Origin: Kitasatospora sp. SolWspMP-SS2h
GTDB lineage: Bacteria > Actinomycetota > Actinomycetes > Streptomycetales > Streptomycetaceae
DNA length: 64,000 nt
NCBI RefSeq assembly: GCF_003259315.1
Contig: NZ_QLLT01000014.1
Location: 142,384 to 206,383 of the forward strand
Reading direction: 5' to 3'
Part shown: one piece after another, positions 26,624 to 34,077 of the stretch
How the letters are laid out: each line of letters starts with the position of its first letter
Position numbering within the stretch: position 1 is the stretch's first letter
Translations under genes and position numbers: made by a program
The notes under the pieces: model-generated
What the model was told of the DNA's origin: nothing
The model's database searches: none
Seen by the model: only the letters and a program-made list of their open reading frames with translations

Positions 26624-27070
26624 CTACGGCTGCCCGTCCGCCAGCTTGGCGGTGCAGTCCGCGCAGCGGCCGAAGATGGCGAAGTGCTTGAGGTCGGTGT
26701 CGAAACCGTGCTCGGTGCGCAGGCTGTCGATCAGCGGGGCGGCGATCTCGGTGTCGGTCTCGGTGACCCGGTCGCAGTCCCGGCAGACCAGGTGCAGGTG
26801 GGTGTGCCGGCCGGCCAGGTGGTAGGTGGGGGCGCCGTGGCCGAGGTGCGCGTGCGAGACCAGGCCGAGTTCCTCGAGCAGCTCCAGCGTCCGGTAGACG
26901 GTGGAGATGTTGACGCCGCTGGCGGTCTTGCGGACCTGGCCCAGGATCTCGTCCGGGGTGGCGTGGTCGAGCACGTCGACGGCCTCCAGCACGAGCTGGC
27001 GCTGCGGGGTCAGCCGGTAGCCGCGCTCGCGCAGGTCGGACTTCCAGTCGGTGCTCTCGCTGTTCGCCAC
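26624..27070 (-). CDS. nur: Nickel-responsive Fur-family regulator Nur
   Basis: 148 residues from a GTG (VANSESTDW). A Fur winged helix comes first (LTPQRQLVLEAV...NISTVYRTLELLEELGLV). The histidines match the ligand sets described for S. coelicolor Nur with a constant +3 offset: H73, H75 and H129 (nickel site), and H36, H89, H91, H93 (second site). Cys pairs C96/C99 and a C-terminal CADC are also present. Nur represses nickel uptake and sodF when nickel is plentiful. The ortholog is supported by the adjacent nitrobindin gene, as I recall for SCO4180/SCO4179. Confidence 0.82.
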   Translation of the reverse strand: MANSESTDWKSDLRERGYRLTPQRQLVLEAVDVLDHATPDEILGQVRKTASGVNISTVYRTLELLEELGLVSHAHLGHGAPTYHLAGRHTHLHLVCRDCDRVTETDTEIAAPLIDSLRTEHGFDTDLKHFAIFGRCADCTAKLADGQP

Positions 27071-27110
27071 GTGTGTCCCTGCCCGGTGAGAGGTCGTGCC
27101 GACAAGTGTA

Positions 27111-27134
27111 GGGACCGGCCGCCCGGCCGGTCCC
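27111..27134 (-). terminator. Terminator hairpin after the nitrobindin gene
   Basis: A 10-bp perfect stem (GGGACCGGCC at 27111-27120 with 27125-27134) and a 4-nt loop sit 23 bp past the nitrobindin stop. A TACACT sequence just beyond it (minus strand, 27105-27110) could be a nur -10. Confidence 0.65.
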
Positions 27135-27156
27135 CGCTTCGTGCCCGGACGGCGGA

Positions 27157-27741
27157 TCAGCGGAAGAACGCGATCCCGTCGTCCGGCAGGTCGTTGATGT
27201 CGTGGATCAGCTGCGCCGGGTTGAGCACCTTCTTCAGCTGCGCGGACATGTACGGCCGCAGCGGCACCTCGGGGGCGGCCTTCTCGCCGACCCAGAGCAG
27301 CTCGTCCTTGACCAGGCCGTAGAGCCGCTTGCCGCCGCTGTACGGGGCCGCGTCCTCGATCCGGGCGACCGCGTCGGTGGCCAGGTCGATCTGCGGCTTG
27401 CCGTCGTGCAGCTTGCCGTACCAGATCTCCACGGTGCCGTCGTCGCGGACCGAGGAGACCTCGATCTCGCGCTCGCCGCTGGTGCCGTGCTGGTTGCTGG
27501 TCACCCGCCAGAAGGAGTGCTCGGTCTCCAGCGGGCGGACCTTCTCCCCCTGCTCGTCCAGCACCCAGGTGCGGGAGCGGAACTCCAGGAAGGGACGGCC
27601 GTCGTGCCGGAAGACGATCTCCTGGCCGAAGTTGCACTTCTCGCTGCCGGGGAAGTCGTGGACGCCCGCGCCCTCCCAGGTGCCGAGGAGGAAGGCGAGC
27701 GGGACGACGTCGCGGTGGAGGTCGGAAGGAATCTCGATCAT
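27157..27741 (-). CDS. Nitrobindin-like heme-binding beta-barrel protein
   Basis: 194 residues from ATG. The lipocalin/FABP-like pattern of bacterial nitrobindins is visible: PLAFLLGTWEGAGVHDFPG (the GxWxGxG motif), FGQEIVFRHDGRPFLEFRSRTW and LETEHSFWRV. The family binds ferric heme through a C-terminal His and can react with NO or peroxynitrite; a candidate ligand is the His in LNPAQLIHDINDL. It precedes nur in the same direction. Confidence 0.85.
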   Translation of the reverse strand: MIEIPSDLHRDVVPLAFLLGTWEGAGVHDFPGSEKCNFGQEIVFRHDGRPFLEFRSRTWVLDEQGEKVRPLETEHSFWRVTSNQHGTSGEREIEVSSVRDDGTVEIWYGKLHDGKPQIDLATDAVARIEDAAPYSGGKRLYGLVKDELLWVGEKAAPEVPLRPYMSAQLKKVLNPAQLIHDINDLPDDGIAFFR

Positions 27742-27792
27742 GGTCCTGGCTGGTGTCGTCGGACGGTTACCGGGTCAACCGTACGGCAGTCG

Positions 27793-27900
27793 TCAGCGCT
27801 GGCCCTGGTAGAGCTTCATGACGGAGAAGATGGCGAACCAGGTGATCAGCACGGCCATCAGAGCCAGCAGGCTGTCGAAGAAGATCTCAAGACCGGACAC
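27793..27900 (-). CDS. 35-residue single-pass membrane microprotein
   Basis: An ORF of 35 codons from GTG to TGA, preceded by GGGAG 8 nt upstream. It starts VSGLEIFFDSLLALMA, continues with one hydrophobic helix (LLALMAVLITWFAIFSVM) and ends in a short polar KLYQGQR tail. Codon third positions are mostly G/C, as in a real Streptomyces gene. It lies 51 bp upstream of the nitrobindin start and 83 bp from the divergent DsrE-like gene. I do not know its function; the Kyte-Doolittle-type pattern and binding site argue it is translated. Confidence 0.65.
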   Translation of the reverse strand: MSGLEIFFDSLLALMAVLITWFAIFSVMKLYQGQR

Positions 27901-27983
27901 GGTGCGCTCCCAGGGGCGGGTTCGACGGGCTGTGGTACGGCGCGAGTCTATCCGGCGCCCCTCGCGCCCGTAGTCTCTGGGGC

Positions 27984-28346
27984 ATGTCGAAGAAGCTGGT
28001 CATCAAGGTCACCGCCGGGGCGGACGCCCCCGAACGCTGCTCGCAGGCCTTCACGGTCGCCTCGGTCGCCGTCGCCAGCGGCGTGCCGGTCTCGCTCTGG
28101 CTGACCGGCGAGTCCGCCTGGTTCGCCCTGCCCGGGAGGGCCGCCGAGTTCGAGCTGCCGCACTCCGCGCCGCTGCCGGACCTGCTGGAGGCCGTCCTGG
28201 CGGCCGGGAGCGTCACCCTGTGCACCCAGTGCGCGGCGCGCCGGGACATCGCGCAGGCCGACGTGATCGAGGGCGTGCGGATCGCCGGCGCGCAGGTGTT
28301 CCTGTCCGAGGTGATGGCGGACGACGCCCGGGCGCTGGTCTACTGA
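27984..28346 (+). CDS. DsrE/DsrF-like sulfur-relay family protein
   Basis: 120 residues from ATG. The Rossmann-like DsrE fold is indicated by KLVIKVTAGADAPERCSQAFTVA, VSLWLTGESAWFAL and a CxxC-type pair in VTLCTQCAARRDI (about residues 80-83). The final VFLSEVMADDARALVY closes the fold. Members carry persulfide sulfur or act in peroxide tolerance. Its stop overlaps the convergent DUF3099 stop by 7 bp. Confidence 0.78.
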   Translation: MSKKLVIKVTAGADAPERCSQAFTVASVAVASGVPVSLWLTGESAWFALPGRAAEFELPHSAPLPDLLEAVLAAGSVTLCTQCAARRDIAQADVIEGVRIAGAQVFLSEVMADDARALVY

Positions 28347-28621
28347 CGCTCCTCCGGGGGCTCGCGGTCCGGCGCGTCCCGGTCGTGGCCGCGCCGCTCC
28401 CAGCGCGGGTCGTCCCAGCGCGGGTCGTTCCACCAGTCGTCGTCGCGGTCGCGCCGGTTGGCGAGGACGGCGGCCACCGGCGGGATCACCATGGCGACCG
28501 CGCACATGCCGATGGCGGCGCCGACCGACCAGAAGCGCACCACGCCCCAGGCGAGGACGAACAGGGTCAGGCAGACGCCCATCATCACGAAGTAGCGCAC
28601 GTGCCGTCGATGTGCCTGCAC
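28340..28621 (-). CDS. DUF3099 small membrane protein
   Basis: 93 residues from a GTG at 28621 (VQAHRRHVRYFVMMG). A GGAGG lies immediately before that codon, rather close; a GTG at 28600 is an alternative. Two hydrophobic helices (FVMMGVCLTLFVLAWGVVRFW and AAIGMCAVAMVIPPVAAVLA) match the actinobacterial DUF3099 family. The tail is strongly charged with repeated W-x-DPRW (DWWNDPRWDDPRWERRG). Function unknown. Confidence 0.75.
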   Translation of the reverse strand: MQAHRRHVRYFVMMGVCLTLFVLAWGVVRFWSVGAAIGMCAVAMVIPPVAAVLANRRDRDDDWWNDPRWDDPRWERRGHDRDAPDREPPEERQ

Positions 28622-28635
28622 CCCTCCAGGGTAGG

Positions 28636-28676
28636 CCGCGGGGCCCCGGCCGTTGAAGACGGCCGGGGCCCCGCGG
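28636..28676 (-). terminator. Terminator hairpin after DUF1416
   Basis: A perfect 18-bp stem (28636-28653 with 28659-28676) and loop TGAAG lie 22 bp past the DUF1416 stop. It is one of the strongest hairpins in the window. Confidence 0.88.
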
Positions 28677-28698
28677 TGCACCGCCTAGTGCGGTCGTC

Positions 28699-28989
28699 TC
28701 AGACCGCGATCGCGACCTCGGTGAACTCGCCCTGGGTGGCGACCACCTGGCGGTCCACGGTGGCGCCGGGCACCAGGGCCCGCAGCGTCCACTTGCCCGG
28801 GCGGGCGAAGAACCGGAACTGGCCGGTCGCCGAGGTCGGGACCTCGGCCGTGAACTCGCCGTTCTCGTCGAGCAGCCGCACGTAGCCGTTGACCGGCTCG
28901 TCGTTGCGGGTCACGGAACCCTGGATGATCGTCTCGTTGGCCACGTCAACTCCTGCCAGGTCCGGGCCGCCGGCCTTCGCACCGCACAT
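28699..28989 (-). CDS. DUF1416 beta-sandwich protein, partner of sulfurtransferase
   Basis: 96 residues from ATG. It starts MCGAKAGGPDL with a conserved Cys2, then a carboxypeptidase-regulatory-like/Ig-type beta sandwich (TIIQGSVTRNDEPVNGYVRL, VPTSATGQFRFFARPGKWTL). DUF1416 genes regularly follow the CysA/SseA sulfurtransferase in actinomycetes, as here with 39 bp between. Its role is unknown; an accessory sulfur-transfer or scaffolding role is inference. Confidence 0.85.
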   Translation of the reverse strand: MCGAKAGGPDLAGVDVANETIIQGSVTRNDEPVNGYVRLLDENGEFTAEVPTSATGQFRFFARPGKWTLRALVPGATVDRQVVATQGEFTEVAIAV

Positions 28990-29028
28990 GTCTGTCTCCC
29001 TCGTCCTTGCCGTCGTGCGAGCCGGAGC

Positions 29029-29862
29029 TCAGTTGCCGAGCTCGATCGGCACGCCGACCAGGCTGCCGTACTCGGTCCACGAACCGTCGTAGTTCTTGAC
29101 GTTCTCCTGGCCGAGCAGCTCGTGCAGCACGAACCAGGTGAGCGCGGAGCGCTCGCCGATCCGGCAGTACGCGATGGTGTCGGTGGCCAGGTCGACGCCC
29201 TCGGCCTCGTAGAGCGCCTTGAGCTCGTCGTCGCTCTTGAAGGTGCCGTCGTCGTTGGCGTTCTTCGCCCACGGGATGTTCTTGGCGGACGGGACGTGGC
29301 CCGGGCGCTGCGACTGCTCCTGCGGGAGGTGGGCCGGGGCGAGCAGCTTGCCGGAGAACTCGTCGGGCGAGCGGACGTCGACCAGGTTCAGGCTGCCGAT
29401 CGCGTTGACCACGTCGTCGCGGAAGGCGCGGATCGAGGAGTCGGCCGGCTGCGCGGTGTACTGGGTGGCGGCCCGCTCGGGCTGCTCGACGACCAGCTCG
29501 CGGGAGTCGAGCTCCCACTTCTTGCGGCCGCCGTCCAGCAGGCGGACGTCGCCGTGGCCGTACAGCTTGAAGTACCAGTAGGCGTAGGACGCGAACCAGT
29601 TGTTGTTGCCGCCGTAGAGGACCACGGTGTCGTCGTTGGCGATGCCCTTGGCGGACAGCAGCGCCTCGAAGCCGGCCTGGTCGATGAAGTCGCGGCGGAC
29701 CGGGTCCTGGAGGTCCTTCTTCCAGTCGATCCGGACCGCGTTGCGGATGTGGTTCTTGTCGTAGGCGGCCGTGTCCTCGTCGACCTCGACGATGACGACC
29801 TTCGGGTCGTCCAGGTGGGCCTGGACCCAGTCGGCGTCGACCAGGACGTCGCTGCGGCTCAT
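29029..29862 (-). CDS. sseA: Thiosulfate/3-mercaptopyruvate sulfurtransferase (two-domain rhodanese)
   Basis: 277 residues from ATG. Two rhodanese domains occupy about 1-130 and 150-277. The active-site loop is CRIGERS in the second domain (TIAYCRIGERSALTWFVL). The first domain has an inactive GGNNNWFAS loop at the equivalent position. The enzyme moves sulfane sulfur from thiosulfate to thiol acceptors. It is preceded by a 222-nt untranslated stretch and a cysteine-rich leader peptide, implying control by cysteine supply, and followed by DUF1416. Confidence 0.92.
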   Translation of the reverse strand: MSRSDVLVDADWVQAHLDDPKVVIVEVDEDTAAYDKNHIRNAVRIDWKKDLQDPVRRDFIDQAGFEALLSAKGIANDDTVVLYGGNNNWFASYAYWYFKLYGHGDVRLLDGGRKKWELDSRELVVEQPERAATQYTAQPADSSIRAFRDDVVNAIGSLNLVDVRSPDEFSGKLLAPAHLPQEQSQRPGHVPSAKNIPWAKNANDDGTFKSDDELKALYEAEGVDLATDTIAYCRIGERSALTWFVLHELLGQENVKNYDGSWTEYGSLVGVPIELGN

Positions 29863-30084
29863 GTGGGTTCTCCATCCGGGGGCGGTTGGCGGAAGGCTTC
29901 GGGAGTGCTCCGGGCCGTGCGCGTCCGCACGTCCGTCCGCATGCTGGGACGGAGGTGGGTGCGGCTTCGGCCGGGGTGGATCGGTGGGGTTCTCGCCGCT
30001 CCGGACGCACCGGTGCCCGTGGCTACCGGTTCGCGGCGTCGGAGCGGGGCGGACGTGCCGGGAGTACGGGGCGCGACCGCCGGG

Positions 30085-30165
30085 TCAGCGCATTCGACAC
30101 AGGCAGCTCGACACGCGGCAGTGGTCTACCGCCCGCCGCTTCGTGAGGTCCGCCTGTCGCTTCAT
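30085..30165 (-). CDS. Cysteine-rich leader peptide upstream of sseA
   Basis: A 26-codon ORF encoding MKRQADLTKRRAVDHC followed by RVSSCLCRMR, with Cys16, Cys21 and Cys23. The RRxVDxCRV...LCR pattern is that of the short actinobacterial leader peptides placed before sulfur-assimilation genes, some of which were reported to act in cysteine-responsive attenuation. There is no ribosome binding site; a -10 element ends 7 nt before the ATG, so the message is probably leaderless. sseA starts 222 nt downstream. Confidence 0.82.
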   Translation of the reverse strand: MKRQADLTKRRAVDHCRVSSCLCRMR

Positions 30166-30172
30166 GACCACG

Positions 30173-30202
30173 ATGCTAGGGACTCGGAGGGGGCGCTGTC
30201 AT
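30173..30202 (-). promoter_or_regulatory. Promoter of the leader peptide and sseA
   Basis: On the minus strand a -35 ATGACA (30197-30202), an 18-nt spacer and a -10 TAGCAT (30173-30178) match housekeeping sigma consensus well. Transcription would start at or within a base or two of the leader ATG at 30165. Confidence 0.7.
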
Positions 30203-30360
30203 CATTGTGTCGAATGTTGAGACCGGATCATCCGCATGGTGGGATTTACCGATTTCCGCCCTCGGCCGGAGCGGCCCGGGCCCGGTGCGGGGACCGGGCG
30301 GACGGGTGATTCGGGGCGTTCCGACGGCCGGCCTGGACAGCCCGTCTCGCCCAGCGGACG

Positions 30361-31032
30361 CTAGTGGCCGAGCGTGGTGCCGGGGGCGAGGGTGAAGCGC
30401 AGCCGGACGCCGTCCTGCTCCGGGGTGGCCTCGGCCAGGGCGAGGCCGGTCGGCAGGCCGGTCAGGGCGAACCGCTGGGGCTTCAGCAGGTCGCCGGCCA
30501 GGCCGTTCAACTTGGAGGCCGCGCCGGTGAGTTGGAGGTTGTCCACGATCACCTGGTTGCCCTCGCTGCGCAGTCGGCCCTCGACCGAGCCGCCCGGCAC
30601 CTCGGCCTTCACCTTGCCCGGGCCCGCGTACGCCAGGGTGAGCCGGCCGCCGCCCACCATGAACTTCGACAGGTCCCGGTAGTCGATCACGCCCCGGCCG
30701 TCGCCGTGCCCGACGGTGACGCCCCGGTAGGAGTCGGTGAACTTCACGTCCGACAGGTCGGCCCGGAAGGCGTGCACGGTCACCGTCTCGCGGCCGTCGG
30801 TCACGGTCATCCCGTCCGAGCTCATCGTGACCTTGTCCAGCTCGCCCGCCAGCGCGCTGGTCAAGAACGGGAAGTCGTCGATGCTGACGTCCGGCTTGGT
30901 GGTCATCCAGCCCGAGGAGACGGCCGCGTCCGCCGCCTGGTCCTCCGCGACCCCGACGGCTATCCGGTCGGCGCCGACCAGCAGCCCGGCCACCACCCCC
31001 AGGCCGATCAGCAACTTCACCGAGCCGTGCAT
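30361..31032 (-). CDS. DUF2993 / LmeA-like lipid-binding secreted protein
   Basis: 223 residues from ATG (MHGSVKLLIGLG). An N-terminal hydrophobic helix (about 5-21) is uncleaved or a signal. The rest is a beta-rich DUF2993 domain with VSIDDFPFLTSALAGELDKV, YRGVTVGHGDGRGVIDYRDL and a closing GVRLRFTLAPGTTLGH. Family member LmeA of mycobacteria binds phospholipids and affects mannan elongation. Transfer of that role to this non-mycolate lineage is uncertain. It is 122 bp downstream of the MoaD-like gene. Confidence 0.8.
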   Translation of the reverse strand: MHGSVKLLIGLGVVAGLLVGADRIAVGVAEDQAADAAVSSGWMTTKPDVSIDDFPFLTSALAGELDKVTMSSDGMTVTDGRETVTVHAFRADLSDVKFTDSYRGVTVGHGDGRGVIDYRDLSKFMVGGGRLTLAYAGPGKVKAEVPGGSVEGRLRSEGNQVIVDNLQLTGAASKLNGLAGDLLKPQRFALTGLPTGLALAEATPEQDGVRLRFTLAPGTTLGH

Positions 31033-31064
31033 CGCACTCCCCCAGCAGACGGTCGATCCGACGT

Positions 31065-31082
31065 CCGTTCGGAGACGAACGG
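31065..31082. promoter_or_regulatory. Perfect inverted repeat upstream of the LmeA-like gene
   Basis: CCGTTCG-GAGA-CGAACGG is a 7-4-7 palindrome 33 bp before the LmeA-like start. It could be an operator or a weak terminator of the MoaD-like gene; there is no T-tract. Confidence 0.45.
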
Positions 31083-31154
31083 CATTCGGGCTACGGACAT
31101 AGGGACGATCGCACGCATGCCCCAGTTCCGGAACGGCAGCCGGGGAACCGGTGA

Positions 31155-31478
31155 TCAGCCTCCGGCGAACGGCGGCAGCACCTCGACCGTCCAGCCCGCG
31201 GACAGCGGCACCCCGGCGTGGTCCCGGCCGCCGGTCTGCTCGCCGTCCAGCAGGAACGAGCACACCCCCAGCAGCCGCAGCAGCTCCGGCCGGTCGGCGT
31301 GCGCGGCGCGCACCGCGGCCAGCGCCCCGGCCAGCGTCGCGGCCTCGATGGCCTCCTCGGCCCGGCCGGCCGCGGACTTGGCGGCGGCCCAGTAGCGCAC
31401 CGTCCCGCTCACTCGTCCGGGTGAGCCGGCGGCGGCGGGTTCCCCGGCGGCGGTGCGTGCTTCGGCGGTCGCGGTCAC
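31155..31478 (-). CDS. MoaD/ThiS-family sulfur carrier protein
   Basis: 107 residues from a GTG with AGGGG 6 nt upstream. After a low-complexity 20-residue leader comes a ubiquitin-like domain: VRYWAAAKSAAGRAEEAI, LLRLLGVCSFLLDGEQ and the C-terminal diglycine in VEVLPPFAGG. The diglycine is activated as thiocarboxylate for molybdopterin, thiamine or cysteine synthesis. The activating enzyme is not adjacent, so the pathway is unresolved; closeness to sseA suggests a sulfur supply link. Confidence 0.8.
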   Translation of the reverse strand: MTATAEARTAAGEPAAAGSPGRVSGTVRYWAAAKSAAGRAEEAIEAATLAGALAAVRAAHADRPELLRLLGVCSFLLDGEQTGGRDHAGVPLSAGWTVEVLPPFAGG

Positions 31479-31904
31479 GGCAACCCCTCTCGACGGTCCT
31501 CGCCCGGTACGGCGGCCGGCCCGGTGCCGGCCGGCCCACCCGTGGAATCGGGGTACACGTACGGTGCGGCCGGTGCGGCCCCCATCATCGCGCGCTCCCC
31601 CCACCCGGAGGCAAACCCCCCGGGCCGCGCCGCCCCGCCGGAGCGGCGCGCCCCACGGCCCGGAGCGCCGATCGCTGCCGCGCGCCCCGCCCGCGCCTCT
31701 CCCCAGGCCGCAGCCGGTCGGCTATCCTCGAACCCGATGAGGGATCCGGGCAGAGTCGCCCCCGGGTCCTTTCGTGCTTTCAGGACGCCATACGGACGTT
31801 CTTGCGAACGGTGCCCCACCCGCACCCGCCGCCGGAACACCACCGCCGCGGGCCGCACGACGAGGTGCGCACCCCGGGACGGGACCAGACCGGAGGGTAC
31901 GCCG
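31479..31904. other. Long 5' region upstream of glnR
   Basis: About 425 bp between the MoaD-like start and a candidate uORF. A TATCCT near 31721 could be a -10. The region includes less GC-rich patches near 31770-31810 but no gene I can support. Confidence 0.4.
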
Positions 31905-32081
31905 ATGGACGGGGCACCAGCGGGACGCCAGGGGTTGCGGGACCCCGGGCGAGCCACCGCCGCGCCGCCCGCCGACGCCCCCGCCGACCCGGTCGGCGTT
32001 CCCCCCACCCTGTACCGCGGCCACCGCTCTCCCCGGCGGCCGCGACCGCGACGACCCGGAAAGGGGACTAACCGGGTATGA
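31905..32081 (+). CDS. Candidate 58-codon upstream ORF overlapping glnR
   Basis: An ATG with GGAGGG 8 nt upstream opens a 58-codon frame (MDGAPAGRQGLRDPGRATAA...) whose stop overlaps the glnR start as ATGA, the classic coupling arrangement. The product is low-complexity (Pro/Arg/Ala) and third-position GC is below that of flanking genes. It may be a regulatory uORF rather than a functional protein, or chance. Confidence 0.35.
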   Translation: MDGAPAGRQGLRDPGRATAAPPADAPADPVGVPPTLYRGHRSPRRPRPRRPGKGTNRV

Positions 32082-32809
32082 GTTCTCTGCTCCTGCTGAC
32101 GAACGCCCTGCAACCCTCCGCCGAGGTGCTGCCCGCCCTCGGGCTGCTGCTGCACAGCGTCCGGGTGGCCCCCGCCGAGGGGTCCGCCCTGGTCGACACC
32201 CCGAGCGCCGACGTGATCCTGGTGGACGGCCGGCGCGACCTGCCGCAGATCCGCAGCCTGTGCCAGCTGCTGCGCTCCACCGGCATCGGCAGCCCGCTGA
32301 TCCTGGTGGTCACCGAGGGCGGCCTCGCCGCCGTCACCGCCGAGTGGGGCATCGACGACGTGCTGCTCGACACCGCCGGACCGGCCGAGGTCGAGGCCCG
32401 GCTGCGGCTGGCCCTCGGGCGGCTGAACGCGGCCACCGACGACAGCCCGATGGAGATCCGCAACGGCGACCTCTCGGTCGACGAGGCCACCTACTCCGCC
32501 AAGCTCAAGGGCCGCGTCCTCGACCTCACCTTCAAGGAGTTCGAGCTGCTCAAGTACCTGGCCCAGCACCCCGGCCGGGTCTTCACCCGGGCCCAGCTGC
32601 TCCAGGAGGTGTGGGGCTACGACTACTTCGGCGGCACCCGCACCGTGGACGTCCACGTCCGCCGGCTGCGGGCCAAGCTCGGGGTCGAGAACGAGCAGCT
32701 GATCGGCACCGTCCGCAACGTCGGCTACCGGTTCGTGGTGCCCGAGCGGCCCGAGAAGGGGCCGGAGCGGGCCGAGCCGAACCGCACCGGCGCCGCCCGC
32801 GAGCACTGA
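32078..32809 (+). CDS. glnR: GlnR, global nitrogen regulator (orphan OmpR-type)
   Basis: 243 residues from ATG. The sequence MSSLLLLTNALQPSAEVLPA and the OmpR-type winged helix (LKGRVLDLTFKEFELLKYLA, VWGYDYFGGTRTVDVHVRRL) are those of Streptomyces GlnR. The receiver domain is atypical. It keeps Asp50 (ILVDGR) but lacks the paired acidic residues near the first strand and the conserved lysine, consistent with published phosphorylation-independent GlnR. It controls ammonium assimilation genes and interacts with PhoP control. A LacI regulator follows, 126 bp on. Confidence 0.95.
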   Translation: MSSLLLLTNALQPSAEVLPALGLLLHSVRVAPAEGSALVDTPSADVILVDGRRDLPQIRSLCQLLRSTGIGSPLILVVTEGGLAAVTAEWGIDDVLLDTAGPAEVEARLRLALGRLNAATDDSPMEIRNGDLSVDEATYSAKLKGRVLDLTFKEFELLKYLAQHPGRVFTRAQLLQEVWGYDYFGGTRTVDVHVRRLRAKLGVENEQLIGTVRNVGYRFVVPERPEKGPERAEPNRTGAAREH

Positions 32810-32935
32810 CGCACGGCCGGGCGGGCCGCACCGCGGAAACACTCGCCCGGCTTTGCCCGGATCGCTCCCGAAACCGCCGTCCCACCAGGTGTCACCCCGG
32901 GCCGGACCGGCGAACCACCCGCGTAGACTCCCCCC

Positions 32936-33988
32936 GTGGCCAAGGTGACGCGCGACGACGTAGCCCGACTGGCTGGCACCTCGACCGCGGTCGTCAGCTA
33001 TGTGATCAACAACGGTCCCCGGCCGGTCGCCCCGGCCACCAGGGAGAAGGTGCTCGCCGCGATCGAGCAGCTCGGGTACCGGCCGAACTCGGTCGCCCAG
33101 GCGATGGCCTCCCGGCGCACCAACCTGATCGGCATGGTCGTCCCCGACGCCCGGCAGCCGTTCTTCGCGGAGATGGCGCACGCCGTGGAACGCGCCGCCT
33201 CCGAGCGCGGCAAGCTGGTGCTGATCGGCAACTCCGACTACGTGGACGACCGCGAGGTGCACTACGTCCGGGCCTTCCTCGGGATGCGGGTCTCCGGCCT
33301 GATCCTGGTCAGCCAGGGCCCCTCGCAGCGCGCCGCCGAGGAGTTCGCCGCCATGGAGGGCGCCAAGGTGGTGCTGCTGCACCGCCGCCCCGAGGCGATC
33401 GACGACGTCGCCGTGGTCACCGACGACGTCGGCGGCTCCGAACTGGTCGTCCGCCACCTGCTGGAGGAGCACGGCCACCCGTACGTGGCCTGCTTCGGCG
33501 GCCCGGTCGAGTCCCCCGCCCCCGGCGACCCGGTGATCGACCACGTGGCCGGCTGGGAGCTGGCCATGACCGCGCACGGCCTGCCCACCGAGCCGTACCT
33601 GGTGGACGCCCCGTTCCACCGCTACGGCGCCTACCAGGTCGCGCTGGAGCTGCTCGGCTCCGACCGGCGCCCGCCGGCGATCTTCTGCTCCACCGACGAC
33701 CAGGCGATCGGCGTGCTGCGGGCCGCCACCGAACTCGGCCTGCGCGTCCCCGAGGACCTCGCGGTGGCCGGCTTCGACGACATCCCCGAGGCCGCCTTCG
33801 CCTCCCCGCCGCTGACCACCGTCGCCTCCGACCGGGACGCGATGGCCCGGGCCGCCGTCGACCTGGTCCTCGACGACTCGCTGATGGTGCCCGGCAGCGA
33901 CACCGAGCGGGTCCGCAAGTTCCCGTCGCGCCTGGTCGTGCGGCGTTCCTGCGGCTGCGCCGGCGACCGGGCCGGATCTCCCGCCTGA
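32936..33988 (+). CDS. LacI/GalR-family transcriptional regulator
   Basis: 350 residues from a GTG. The HTH is canonical: VTRDDVARLAGTSTAVVSYVINNGPRPVAP (about 4-33; here as context), with the hinge GYRPNSVAQAMASRRTNLIGMVV. The periplasmic-binding-like effector domain covers about 62-340 with FCSTDDQAIGVLRAATELGL and VAGFDDIPEAAFASPPLTTV. It ends with a Cys-containing tail (RRSCGCAGDR). The ligand is unknown and no sugar operon adjoins. Position after glnR is the conserved Streptomyces order. Confidence 0.88.
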   Translation: MAKVTRDDVARLAGTSTAVVSYVINNGPRPVAPATREKVLAAIEQLGYRPNSVAQAMASRRTNLIGMVVPDARQPFFAEMAHAVERAASERGKLVLIGNSDYVDDREVHYVRAFLGMRVSGLILVSQGPSQRAAEEFAAMEGAKVVLLHRRPEAIDDVAVVTDDVGGSELVVRHLLEEHGHPYVACFGGPVESPAPGDPVIDHVAGWELAMTAHGLPTEPYLVDAPFHRYGAYQVALELLGSDRRPPAIFCSTDDQAIGVLRAATELGLRVPEDLAVAGFDDIPEAAFASPPLTTVASDRDAMARAAVDLVLDDSLMVPGSDTERVRKFPSRLVVRRSCGCAGDRAGSPA

Positions 33989-34077
33989 CCAGGCTTTATG
34001 AGAAGCTGACGCGCTTCTCGGGGAACCTGTACCACCCTCTCATCCGGTCTTCATGAACCGCGCGGAACGTGGTCGTC

